Positions 10,328 through 22,735 of a stretch of 64,000 bases of DNA are shown in pieces. The notes under the pieces are model-generated. The model had not been told where the DNA came from and did no database searches. It worked only from the letters and a program-made list of their open reading frames with translations. Every line of letters starts with the position of its first letter. The stretch's first letter is position 1. The position numbers were made by a program, and so were the translations under genes. Source of the stretch: Diatrype stigma (Eukaryota; Ascomycota; Sordariomycetes; Xylariales; Diatrypaceae); assembly GCA_022225965.2 (NCBI GenBank), contig JAKJXP020000003.1:930001-994000 (forward strand). Reading direction: 5' to 3'.

Positions 10328-13191
10328 ATGTCCCATCTCAGGAGACCGCCCCAGAAGGGAGCGCCGGCAGTGGCAGGGCTCGGCATTCTAAGCAAGTTGC
10401 AAGCGACATCTATGGTTGAGACCAAGGCCGTGTTGCCCGCTGGTAAGAGACACACGTTCCTCAAGACATGCCCTGTGTTCGCCGCAGCGTATGACAGTAA
10501 ACTCACGATTGGACGGTAGAGATCCTCGTTTCCATTTTGGACTACCTGCCGATACCAGATCTTCTCCGAGTCGCGCAGGTATCCAAGCGCTTATGCGAAA
10601 TGGTCTACGATGACACGCGATGGGTAGCAAGACTCAGGAGCATGGGAATTTGGAACGAGGTAGAAGCTAGGAGGAGGTTCGAAGAAGCCGTCAGGAGGAA
10701 GCGCGAGGCTGTAGAGCGTGCCCTTGCCAAGCCCAACGGAAATGTTCCTGCACCGAAGCCGGTCAACACCACGATCTTCGACGCAACCCTAGAGGAAGAA
10801 CGACAGAAGCAACAGGTACCGCAGCCAAGAGTCGATGGGTTTGAAACACTGAGCTTGACTGCTCCACATCCCAGCTCGCCTTACGAAGACCCATCGGCTT
10901 TGTTAGATGTCCTCAAACATGTACGAAGTATTAGAGGCTATGCGAGACAGGAATACGGCAAAGTATACGGAGCTCTGGCGCCCTTCTACTTTGACCTGAC
11001 CCGCGCCAAGAATCACACCGAGCCCATCGTCTTCAAGGTCTTTAGAGATCCAGAAAGACAGGCGCAAATGTTGTCCAACCTACAGACATTTTGCAAGAGC
11101 GATTGGGCAAGTGGATGGGACGACCGGGAAAGCAAGCTTGAGAAGATGATAGCTATCTTCGAGAGCGCAGTCCTGAGGGAGTTCGAGCAGGGCTATGAGT
11201 TCTGGGATGTCGACGGGAGAATGAAACGATACGCGCACGTCTTGCACACTTTGAATGGCGGCGCTCCTGCCATGGATCTCTTTGTCCAGAAGCACCCCAT
11301 TTTCAACGATCGCGAAGCCCTCGGGAATCCCATCGAGTGCATTAATAAGGCGCCCCGGGACGATATTACGCTCGAGCCGTCTCGGCTGTTTTTCGACGCG
11401 CTTGCCCGGAAATTGAACGAGCAAAGTGGCACCATGTCCCGAATTTTCCCTCAGGCCGGCACTGTTTTTTGGGCCTTTATGGACAAGATCCGGGAAGACA
11501 TCCTCATGGATTACGTCACCCCTTTACTAGACGAAACCCATGAGAGGGATATGCCCTCCTATCTGAAAGCAGTGTCGGGTTTGTTTGAACAGTGCATGCT
11601 GTTTGTGCGATCGCTGGATCCTCCAAAGGATTCAGAAGGTAGTCTAGAGGACCATGCAAAGGAAATATCCCTGAAGGTCTTCGAGCCCCATCTCGATCTG
11701 TATCTACAGGAAGAGTTGGATAGTTTCACCAGTTATGCAGAGCACCAAGTTGGGGAATGGGAACAGAAGCTCTCGGAACAGGAAGCCACTGTCGAGTCTT
11801 TTTACATGGGCAATTTCAACCGCCGGGCTGACAAGAACGACTTTCTAAGCTCCTTCAAGAAGGTCGTCATGATGCCAGTAACAGTCTTACCTGGCCCGAT
11901 CGGGTCAGCATTCGGGGGTGGCAGCAAATCTGCATCGACTACGGCGGCAACGGCGAGCAAAAGGTCTTCCGTACGACCAATTTCTATGACTGGTTCTATA
12001 GCCAGTACCCCGGGGTCACCCCGTTCGCAGACGCCTCAAGGCAGATCGGACAGTCCTCTGCCTGCTGAAGTCCCAACGGACGAGCTCAAGGCCAAGGCTG
12101 CACTTATGGCGAACCGGCTCGAAGGGATCAAGGGTCTTTTCAGCATCGAAGTAGCCCTCGACCTCGTGCATACCGCGAAGACGAGCCTTGGCAGAGCAGA
12201 CAAGTTCATCCGACTGGGCGGCCAGGCTGGTGAAGAAGCGCGGGAGCAATGCGAGGCGATTTTCGTGGCCCTACTCCGGGTCCTCGGGCAAACCCACGTC
12301 AAAAACGGCTTCGCCAAAGCCGTGGACCATCTGTCTCGATACAACCCTCGGGAGATCAGCGACCACAGCCAGGCCGGGGTCGCCCCACTCGTCACGTTCA
12401 TCGAGCTAGTGAACGTAGGCGATCTCATCTCCCAGATGATCGACGTCTTCTATGAGCAGCAGCTGGTCGCGGTGAAGATCGCCGACAAGAACGACTTCCT
12501 CGACCCCGCGGGCCTCGCCAAGAAGAAGTTCGAGCAGATGCTCGACGAGAACGTCGCGGCCGGGCTGAACAAGGGCATCGACGTGCTGATGGACGAGGTC
12601 GAGTACATCTGCGCCACCACGCAGCTGCCGAGCGACTACAACCCGCAGCCGACCGCCTCCATTTCTCAGGAGAAAGTGGGTGGCGGCGTACCTTCGAGCA
12701 ACAGCGAGTCGGACATGGACATCGGGCCGACGATGACGGCGCAGCGGATCGTGGAGCTGGTGTCGTCGCACACGAAGATGCTGACGGGCAGCACGGAGAA
12801 GACGATGCTGGACGTGTTCAACGGGGAGGTGGGTCTGCGGCTTTTCACGGCGGTGTGCAAGCACATCAAGCGGCAGCGGATCAGCACGACGGGGGCGGTC
12901 AAGCTCATCGCCGACGCGACGTTGTACTTCGACTTTGCCCGCACGCTGCGTAACCCGGACCTGCTGGCCTACTTCCGCGCCCTGCGCGAGCTCAGCCAGA
13001 TCTACCTCATCGACGCCCAGACCTCGCGCCACGCCCGCGAGATGGCCACTATCATCGCCGACGGCGACCGCTTCGGCGGCGTCTTCCGCGCCGAGGAGGT
13101 CTACGAGTTCGCTGAGCGCCGCGCCGACTGGTACTCGGTCAAGCGCGATGTTGAGCGCGCCATGTACGGCCTCGAGTGCCAGGTCATGTGA
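10328..13191 (+). CDS. RCY1: Recyclin-1, F-box and Sec10-like protein
   Basis: Two exons, 10328-10442 and 10520-13191, split by a 77-nt intron (GTAAGA...GGTAG, phase 1), encode 928 aa. Recyclin-1 is the F-box protein that promotes recycling of membrane proteins and v-SNAREs from endosomes to the plasma membrane. Residues about 38-85 form the F-box (PAEILVSILDYLPIPDLLRV, then QVSKRLCEMVYDDTRWVARL). The remainder is a long helical region like exocyst Sec10/CATCHR tethers. A basic, Ser-rich low-complexity insert lies near residues 470-500 (KRSSVRPISMTGSIASTPGS), a likely phosphorylation region. The end (YEFAERRADWYSVKRDVERA, GLECQVM) is typical of the family. The intron falls just before the F-box, and the start has a good ACC-ATG context. 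Confidence 0.93.
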
Positions 13192-15120
13192 TGATGATGA
13201 TGATGACAAGGATGTTGATGATGTTGTTGCTGTTGGGAAAAACTCCTGTCTGCCCTATTTTCGGTTTTCGATTTTGGATTTCGGGGCTAAGGGGACAAGG
13301 GGAGACAGGGGAGGACGATATAAGATGGAAGAAAAAGGGAGGGCAACGAGGCACTGCCTATCGTCGCGGAAGGGGATGACATCGGGCAACTGACCATGAG
13401 ACGGTGGGTTTTGGCAGCTTTGGGGCTTTGGTGGCGGCGGCCGATTCTAGCTGGCGCCCTTTCATCAGAAAGAAGCCGGTGGTTTGTTCAGGTATGGGAT
13501 CAACATGTGTAACGAACGGACGAATAGATGGACGACGAGCATGGATACCACGTACTATATTTTGAAAAAAACCCTCATAATAGGGATGGAGAACTACATA
13601 CACAACACCTCAGTAGCAGCGATGGATTGGTTGGTATAAGCACCGACGTACGGGTTGTTCAGACTTCATTCCGCGAGTTTTTATTCAAGAGCTTACCGCA
13701 CCTCCGGATTCGGTTACCCATTCTTTCTCTGAACATTCCAGGTAAATGTGTAGGTAAGGAGGCACTTCACCCCTACCTAAATTTGCATCTTCACAGCTCT
13801 GCCCTAGAATCACCAAGTACTTGCTCGTTCCAGATATTCGAAATACACAGTTGGGGCGGCTGGTGGGTGCTTGCCCAAGCCCTTCGAAGCAGGCACAGAA
13901 AGCAAACAAGTGGGACAGATCTCTAACCGTTTACTGCCCTTCTTTCATCACCGGTCCCGCCGTACCTAACTCACCTTACTGTATTGCCCGGCTGACGATA
14001 TATACACTTACCATGTTCCGATCTCTTCGTCCGTCATTATGCCAGATACGCTTTGGGATGATAGCTTGGTTCCCTTTCGCCCTTGATCTCTTTCTCTCTC
14101 TCTCTCTCTCTATGTGTGTGTGTCTCACGCTCTCTCTCTCACACACACAGCCCTGTGATGCTCAATATTATTTCAGTAAGTGATGTCTGTTACCGTACTA
14201 TATCCGTTCGGTCACGATAATGGGACCTCTCCGCAAGCACGCCAGCAAGCATGCGCGAGTTGCAAGTCTACGGACTGAATCTGCCTTGAAAGGTAGGAAA
14301 GAGGGGATATGTTCGTTGCTTCTCCTGTACGTGGGACGTGAAGGGGGAAGGGGGTGGGGAGAGGAACCTTAGAGATCTTGCTTGGCTGCATGTATGCAAT
14401 TTGGAGGACATACACACGGAATGCAACCAACGAGTAGGTTGACCGATCGATCGACCGACGCAGGAGAATAACACATACATCCGCCTCTAGATTGTAACCA
14501 ACCCCCCCTATCTACCTATACCTTGGATGGAGTGTCGTGTCAAGCTAGGGAGGCGGGTAATCAGGTAGGTAGGTAGTCAACAATGAATGACCCGAGCTAC
14601 TAGAGTAAGCAAAGGCGTCTGAAAGGAACCGGTCCACCGTCTGCTTCTTCGCAGCTTACTATTATCGTGTGCGTGCTACTATATACTACTGATAAAGTGC
14701 CGATCTCCCGTCTATATCGCCCCCTTTGGTTTTCTTCCCTAGTGTCAAACGATATGCCGATTTTTGGTTCTACTATCGACACAAAGTCTACCTAGCAAAC
14801 CAAAGCAAGACGTCTTGAACAAGTCTAAACCAGTCCGCTGCGACATCCGAGACTACGTAGCAGTTTACCAATTACTTACTAATCAGCTGTTGCTGCGCCA
14901 ATCGTAACCCCCCTCGCACCGAAAGCGGCATCATTATATTAAGTAGCAGTCGATGTAGCTACTATATCCTGTAAGGTGTCAGTCATATGCATGGAAGTTC
15001 TAGAAGACTTCGTGGCGATCTGTGCCAATTTGGGGGAGCTCGCCACATAGCCCGGTGCAATCTGTGGGCGTGTGCTGTAGCCAGGAACCAGTCATCACTG
15101 CAGATGTGGGATGGAACATG

Positions 15121-15258
15121 CAGATGCAGATGCAGATGCCGATGCTCATGCTCATGCTCATGCTCATGCTCATGCTCATGCTCATGCTCATGCTCATGCT
15201 CATGCTCATGCTCATGCTCATGCTCATGCTCATGCTCATGCTCATGCTCATGCTCATG
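15121..15258. repeat. Hexamer tandem array (CAGATG then CTCATG)
   Basis: Three CAGATG units (15121-15138), one CCGATG, then 19 perfect CTCATG units (15145-15258). Because the unit is a multiple of three with no stop in any frame, long artificial open frames appear on both strands; they are not genes. Confidence 0.97.
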
Positions 15259-18200
15259 CCGAATTAAACAACGAGGAGGGTGTTATCCCTTATGTGTGGC
15301 ATGGTACAACGTGTAGGAAAGATCATGACCTTCTATATTTCCATTTATATACCTAATCTATATAAGAACAGACAGATTCAAAAGCCTACCCAGGCTCCTG
15401 GTAGCCAGGCTAAACCACACTGCTGGGCCTGGAGGAAGAGGCTGTCTGGAGCACAGCATTGGCTTCCCATGCTGTATCACGTGGTGTGTGAGGTTGTTGT
15501 TGTTGGTACCTACTAGGTACTATGCCAGTAATCAAAAGTTGGAGTAGGTAATCACATAGATGTCCTATTATATAATACAATGCATGATGCTAGTGAAAAA
15601 GGGGGCGAATCTACAGGGCCGAATATAGCTGAGGAAACAGCCACAAACCTGTACGATCTTGGAAATGAGCTCGGCAGGCAGCCCTAGCTAGCTGTCTACT
15701 GATGTCGGGTATGTGTAAAGTACTTAGTAGGTGTGCATGTCAGCCACATGTCACAGGCGCGCGCCTTTTCTTCCTGGTATTATTTACTCCAATGACACCA
15801 ATGGTTTGTCGGCTTATTAGAACAGGTGCATGAAACAGGCTTACACATGCCTACCGTGGTAGATAGGGCTGAAAATGTGCAACTCTTCCCCACTGGCTAA
15901 GCGTGTGTAGTCCTACTACTCACTTACCTAAACTTAGATCAAGGTCTCCCTTCTCCTCTCCCCTTTTGTGCTATGATGGGGTCACCAACCAGCGAATGAC
16001 ATCCCATCTGTGGGTGGTCAGCAGCAGCCATAGTCCCTTGGTTATCGCTCGAGATTCCACGGGGTAGGTACTTGGAACCGCACCCGGAGTTCCCAATCCA
16101 GTGTATCGTGGAAGTGGCCGTTTACATTGTCAAGATGGCCAGAACTGTATATAGTATAGTGCAGTGCATACGGTGAATTTGACTCAAGGTAGGTATGTAG
16201 GTAAGCAGCTAGTGGGCAGGCGATAGGTCGATATGGGTGGTCGAAATACGAAGCCCTTGTCGCCCAGAGCAGCAGCCAGGCACGCGCAACATCATCCAGG
16301 CAATCTCCAGTCCCAGTTCCGAATGTATGTCTTCCAGCCCCAGACACCCCATGGTTGGGGATGCCGTACCTACGTATCAGAGGCATGCGTGCGGTAAGGC
16401 TCTCAGAAGCCTCAGCCCAAGACACCACAGGTATGCGATATGCCCCTATTTGTGTGTGCGTGGTTTTGTTGGAGCATTGGTTGGACGCATGCAAGTCTGC
16501 AAGGCCGTGCACGCGGCTGGGTTGTGTGTGCGTCGTTAGCTACAGCAGGACGGCCAGGAAGAGGAAGCTTGAGCGAGAGATGTGGGTGCTGGGCGCCCAC
16601 CTGAATGAACGGGTACGGCACCCTGGTGGTTAATCATACATGGGTGACATTGTAGTATACCTGGGATCTACAGATTCGCTAGGTAGGTTTCAAGATCGGA
16701 TAGAATCCGAGGGCTGTTGTCGGCCGTCTAGGTACATCCCCAGGTACGTGAGTATGTAAGTAGTCTACATAGGTAGGTGGTAGGTAAGGGGGCACGGGGG
16801 GCACATATAGGGGTGGGGGTTGTGATGCCGGGGATTTATGTATACCCTGACCACCTGGGCATAATCCAACAAGTATTGACCTGCATAGTACCTACCTACC
16901 AGGTCTGCAGGTGCAATGGATCGGGCTGAAGCTGTAAAGATACGAAGTAGGTAGTCTCCAGCTAGGTACTGTCGCATTTAATTAATTGCACCTGGAATGG
17001 AAGCCTCGGGACCCATTAAATCCTTCTTTGATTGCTTCTATAAATGCTTCTAGAAGGTGGCGACGATAACACGACACGTGTGGGCATGGTGGGATGGACC
17101 ACGTTTTGAGCTTGGAACACCTGCGGGCGTAACTACGTGTGTATGTAGATGTCATCGTCCCAATGCGGCTTGCATGCCTGCGCGAAACCGCGCCTGGCTT
17201 GTCCATGTTGATAATTATTGCTGACTTGGACAATATATTATATATTATACAAATATCGACTATGTGAGTAGGTACATAGGTTCGCTAGGAACTACCTACC
17301 TAGCCAATGTACTGAGGGAGGTATAGAAATCATCAAATGATCAAATGATACCTACTTATGTAGGTAGTCTCCATCATCGCCATGATGCAAGACAACCTGG
17401 AAGACGGCACAGCACATACGTTACAGTAATTGTAGCGGAATTGCTCGCGTCATGACGGTTCTGATTCCGCCGTTGGGTCCGCATTCGGTTCCGGGCCCCC
17501 CTAAATTAGAGCCGGAGTTTAGCTGGATGGATCTTGTTTACTACTTACTATGACCTCGCCTACATGATTAGATATTGGCAAGGCAGATTTCCCCAAAACC
17601 GCTGCTAATGAAGTACCTACTAGGTAGCTTATTAGGTATTATATTACTTCGGCATGACGCTCCGGAACATGGCGAATAAATGGCGCCCCGAGAAATGGCG
17701 AATAGTGGATGATACCTCATGTGAGTATTAACGGGGTGGCTGGAAACTGCCGCACCCAACTCTTTACTAAGTACTAGTAGGTAAAGTGTCTCTAGTATGT
17801 AAGGCTGTCTCGAGATCCGGACTTGACTTCATATGCCTCGTCCAAGAAAGCCTGGCTATCTAACTTATCCTCTAGAGTTGACCGACAGAGCGGGTGAGCG
17901 GGAACTCGGTGTCGCTATAGGTAATCTTGCATCTCGCACAGATGCTCGGTTCCTGTTGTGGACTCGTTTCGTTTCGTTTCATGACATACTTGCCTATGTC
18001 GTGTCGCTGTCGCTGTCGCTGTCGCATGCACTTGCGGCCCGTGACGCGAGCCCTGAAGCAATCCGGTTGCGTGCGACTTTCTTACATACCTACTACCGCC
18101 AGTTGGGAAAAGACGATGTGATGCAACCAAAGCGACGTACCTATGATAAGACATCCTACCAATCTCCACAGCTTATGCGTGCGACACTCTGCTGTCAATG

Positions 18201-19553
18201 ATGATCGTCATCTCACATCTCACGCATCAACATCTGTAGGGCAAGGGGGCAAGATACCTACTTGCACAATGATTTGACTTGCAGCTGCAGTCGAGAAGCC
18301 ACGAGCTAACCTTGTCTTCTTCTTTGACAAGCCTCAACTACATAACATACAAGTTATGACCCCGGCTTGGGATCTACATGCCCAAGATGTCCAAGATGCC
18401 CGCACTTATACACACCCCACCTGCCCGCGCTACCCCGCTAGAATATGATATAACACACCTATACTATAGGTCTCTATACTATATACCTAGTACAAGTAGT
18501 AAGAAGCGTAAGTTTTTCCAGGGCCCCCACACACCTTAGCCGTGAATATAATGTTATTTGTTATTTCAGTGATTCCGTAAAGGGAGGTCATGAGTACAAT
18601 ATAAACCCCTGTCATTTGTATACATGTCTGCATACCTTATATGTGATCCCATGTTATACGGTAGAAAGCACGACTCCCTACCCTTCCCCTGCAGATCAGG
18701 GAATCACGACATGATCCACGACATGGTTGGGATGGAACTGTGTACCTTTGCTGATAATTCAGGATTCAGCCTTATCGATGCCTCCATGGACACCGTTTCG
18801 GGTTAGTGAGTCGGCTACACACATGGTGTCATGGTTCGTACCTAGTTGTTGATATCGCCCTCCTACCTATTTATGTAAGCTGAAAACTAGGCAGGGCGAT
18901 AGACAGATTGTCGATCATGGATGCTTCCTGTGTCACTCTCTCAGCCGCACCATCTCACACACCGTAGGTATCTGTCAATCGCGGTGGTCGGGGTGGTCAC
19001 ACTGTCTGGCAACTCGAAAATGATCAATCTGTAGCTAGTCTTTGACAGGATATTTTTGGGCATAGCAACACTGTCCGATGCACCAAATTATTTGTCCCTC
19101 TGTCACGCTTTGAAAGTGCCAACATGTCAGGGCTTGGTTTCTTACTCATTCCGATAGCGGACTGGCCAATTTCGATGCCGTCCATGACTAGACACGGTGT
19201 ACGGTTATGAGGATATTCGGGTGTTCGGATGAACAACCACTGTACAATACCTCGACATATGGCTCTTTTACCGGCTTATGTCACTGGGGAGCCAAACCTT
19301 AGATTATATGTCCCTTCTGACAGGTATTTTGGTTAATGATCGAGGAGTTGCTCACATGTATGTGAGTACATGTATGTAAGTAGGCGTAAGTTAGGTATAT
19401 AATATATATAATATTCCGGGGATTTTTGGCGATCAAGCACAAGCCCGGATGTGGAGCTTGCACTTGGCCCGATCGACTCGGGTCTCCACCGCGGGAAACG
19501 GACAGGGGTATGGGGTACAGGGATACAGGGGTATGTACAAGTACCACAGGGGG

Positions 19554-19607
19554 CAGTGCAGCAGTGCAGCAGTGCAGCAGTGCAGCAGTGCAGCAGTGCA
19601 GCAGTGC
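19554..19607. repeat. 8-mer tandem array (CAGCAGTG)
   Basis: Nearly seven copies of an 8-bp unit, CAGCAGTG. Since 8 is not a multiple of 3, all frames cycle through the same residues, producing spurious AVQQCSSA-type open frames. Confidence 0.95.
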
Positions 19608-21591
19608 TGTCTCGCTGGTTTCGATAGCGCTGCGGAGCACGGAGCAGTCAACTTCAACTTGCTTCAATCTTCCATCTTACCTCAATCCAAACCCAACCAA
19701 GATCTAAGCTATTTGTTACTTACCTACCTGGGTTTGTACCTAGTATGCACCAACTCTCCGACGAGGTGACGGGCTTGCAAGTTGCAACCCCGTCTCTCTC
19801 GGTCGACCCCACGCTATCTACCAACGCCATGCGCGTCTCCAAGAGCGTATTAGTTGGAGATATAGTCGGTGGTGAAGAAAAAGACGAAGAGGATGGTGAC
19901 GCCACCGCTTTGCCAAGACGCGCGTGGCAGCCCTTCCACATGCGGAATACTGGAAACTACGACATGCCTTGGACTAGGGACTATCTCGTCTAGGAAGGAA
20001 ATGGATTGTTGGAGCGGCTTAACCTTAACCATCATTATTGCCTGTCTAGGCTTGTATGCAATGCTACCCTGAGGCATGGATCCAAGCCGCCATCATGATG
20101 AAGCACAGTCTACCATTCTGCCTGTACGGGACCTTGTGGAGGGCCAGGGCTTACATACGCAGGTAGACTTCTGACTGACCTTAGTTCAAAGCTCGGATAT
20201 GCATCTACACTCGCCCCAGTAGGACCCCGGACCCCCGTATCAGCCAGCAGTTGAGGACAGGACAGGACAGGACAGGTCCAGACGATACTCAGTCTTCGTC
20301 TCAGCCATCTTTCCTTTCGCGGACTAGGTCGCTCTCCTCGTACTCCTCGGCTTCTGATCTCGACTGTGCTATACATTCTTTGCCGTTGGCCGTGTCTAGC
20401 CCTAGGGGCTTGCCGCCATGGCAAACTACCGTTCTAGCCCTGGACGCCAAACTGCCTCACTTGCTGCTTTCCGACGGTACCTTAAGGAGGCGGAAACGGT
20501 AGGGCTTGTAGTCGATGTCACTTCTAGAAATAAGAAGGGCAGCTCTCGTCCCCAAGAACATCACTCTTCACTACAGGTGGTGTTATAGCGCAGTACTCCA
20601 CATATGGTGCTACTTCCCAATCCATGAGATGTTCTATTAGGAGCTCCTCGATTACTCGTCCAGTCATCAGTCGACCCCTCCCCCCTTTCTCTACCGCAGC
20701 CCTGGTAATGTAGTTGCCGGTGAGCCTTACCTGCCCTCAGCTCCCTGGCTGATGCGTCAAGTAGACGGCTAGGCATTGCTCGGTAGACCCTATACGTCCA
20801 CGCACATCGAGTCCTTCGGTTCAGGCCAGCCTTGCTGCCATCTCTGAACGTACCTGTGCCCGGTCCTCTACCACATGCTTGGCTAGCAGGACGGCCTGTC
20901 CCGAAACTCCAACGGGCGTGTCGAGAACGTTATAAGCCTGGTTTGGGGCAGACACCCTCCCCCCACATTAACAGTTCTTGATACCAACTTTCGACAGCTT
21001 CCCTGCCATCCAGTCAACACGGGCGACAGCTTACCTGGTGGGAAATTGGCCAATGCACTGACACCTCGACGGTCACACCCTACTCAGAATAAGCAAAGCA
21101 GCCCAGCAACGCTGTGCCTAGGACTGCTACATCTGCCCGTTGTCCTACCCGTTCGAGACACTCCTTGAGCCGATCTCCTTTGTGGGACTTCCATGAAGGT
21201 CTTGAGACGTCGAGCTCGAGGCTCGCATCCCCGTGTATATATTACCCTTTGGATGCCCGCGTCTCCTGGATCTCGAGCCCCATCGTCTAGTCTTCACAAG
21301 CTACCAATAACTAGAGAGCCCAACAAGAAGACAAAATACATTGAATCCCCCCAAAGATCTCGAACAGGCGAACAAGAGGCCGGTAATACTTATACACTGA
21401 AGCCAGCACGGCTACCTACCATCTTGATCACGCCCGCTCCCGAATCACCATCGTTTTCTCACCCAGTCGGAAACAGGAAGCGGCGAGCTCCCAGGTCAGA
21501 CTCAAGCTCGAATTCAGATCCAGGCTTAGCCCAAAACACACAAACAGAAGAAACCGGAGAACCCCCCAACAAGAAAAGGAAAACAACGAAG

Positions 21592-22694
21592 ATGCCGTCC
21601 AAGAAGCACTCCAGCTCCGAGAAACACTCGTCCAAGTCCAAGTCTCACAAGAGCGATGACTGGGCTGAGGTGACGGAGCCCGAGGAGAGGCGGCGCATCC
21701 AGAACCGGATAGCGCAGCGCAAGTTCCGTAAGTCCAGACACCCCCTTTTATCTAGCATATACGACTATAATCTCTTCTACGCACCTATGTACGACAATTT
21801 ATCATCGTAAAAGCTCCACCCTTCTCCTCTTCCTCGCCCTCGAGTCGACTCCTGTGTCCCAAGTATTTCACAGAAAGATGAAAGGCACAACCAAAGCGTT
21901 CGACTTTCACAAAGTTTAAAGGTTTCCTCTCTCTTGCCAGAAGACTTTATTAGCTATCAACACAGGTCCACCCACCTACCTACCAACCTGCCTCCCTCAA
22001 CTCGTGTTAATTTCATATATGCCAAGTGGTTAACGGGCACCCCCGAATCTATATACACTTCTTTTCCTCTCTTTTCTCCTCACCTCGGCTAACAAACCAC
22101 ACTCCAAATATAGGCGAGAAGGCCAAGGAGCAGAAGGAGCGGGCCGAGCGCGAGTCGCGCGACCAGGCGCACGCCGGCAGCAGCTACCGGATCCCGGACC
22201 CGAACGAGCTCGGCGACGAGGACGACGGTGACGACCTCTCGGGCCTGCCATGGGGCGGGCTGAATGTGCGGCACGTCATGGCGCGCGGCGGTCGGCACCA
22301 CGAGGCCGGCGAGGAGCAGAGCATGAGCAGGAGGAGCAGACATCACAGCGGTGGCGGTAGCGGTGGTAGTGGTAGTGGCAGCGGCAGCCATGCCGATGAA
22401 AGCGCCGGCACCGGCACCGGCTACACTTACAATCATTACGCTACCTCTGCTGCTACTACTGCCACTGCTCAGTACCACCACCAAAGCCAGTACGGTGGTG
22501 GTGGCGGCATTGGCGTTGACAGCAGCGATCACTACTACTACCCCCACCAGCAGCATCACCAGACTCCCAGCTACGGCAGTGGAGATAGCGTTGGTGGCGG
22601 GGATGGCAGTACATACTATGATGACTCCCAGGCATCATATTCGTCGTACTACTACCAGAACCCAGACCCTAACACGCAGGACAGTGGTTACTAG
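21592..22694 (+). CDS. bZIP-type basic-region protein
   Basis: Two exons, 21592-21727 and 22114-22694, joined over a 386-nt intron (GTAAGT donor, GGCTAAC branch, ATATAG acceptor, phase 1), encode 238 aa. After a Ser/Lys-rich start (MPSKKHSSSEKHSSKSKSHK) comes a Yap-like basic region, EERRRIQNRIAQRKFR joined by splicing to EKAKEQKERAERESRDQ. A conserved SGLPWGGLNVRHVMARG segment follows, then Gly/Ser-, His- and Tyr-rich low complexity. No leucine heptad follows the basic region. The intron splits the basic region after the Arg of KFR. The frame stays open upstream to 21193, so an N-terminal extension containing NKKRKTTK is possible; I prefer the MPSKK start because similar fungal proteins start there. 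Likely nuclear; targets unknown. Confidence 0.8.
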
Positions 22695-22699
22695 CAGTC

Positions 22700-22735
22700 G
22701 GGGGGGGGGGGGGGGGGGGGGGGAAAANNNNNNNN
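22700..22735. other. Poly-G run and assembly gap
   Basis: A run of 24 G (22700-22723), then AAAA, then eight N (22728-22735). The gap sits six bases after the bZIP-like stop codon. Its real length and content are unknown. Confidence 0.95.

Larger units (their letters stand above)
13192..21591. other. Gene-free 8.4-kb intergenic stretch
   Basis: No open frame in this stretch shows a recognisable domain or a believable exon structure. It carries an ATG-rich tail of the RCY1 3' UTR (13190-13230), CT/CA dinucleotide runs (14093-14150), a hexamer array (15121-15258), GTCGCT repeats near 18001-18025, an 8-mer array (19554-19607), a GGACA pentamer run (20256-20275), and many TAGGTA/TACCTA motifs. 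The bases just before 21592 are the leader of the bZIP-like gene. The open frame from 21193 is in frame with that gene and may be 5' UTR or an N-terminal extension. Confidence 0.6.

Noticed and set aside
15000..15356. Open frames encoding (LM)n, (HA)n and (SC)n repeats
   Set aside because: Produced by the stop-free hexamer array, present in several frames on both strands.
16042..16512. 156-codon open frame on the minus strand
   Set aside because: No recognisable domain, unusual residue composition, and several overlapping frames of similar length; likely chance.
17833..18201. 122-codon open frame, plus strand
   Set aside because: Driven by a GTCGCT repeat and lacking any domain or splice context.
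20418..20587. ATG with good context opening a 56-codon frame
   Set aside because: Too short, no similarity recognised, no continuing exon found.
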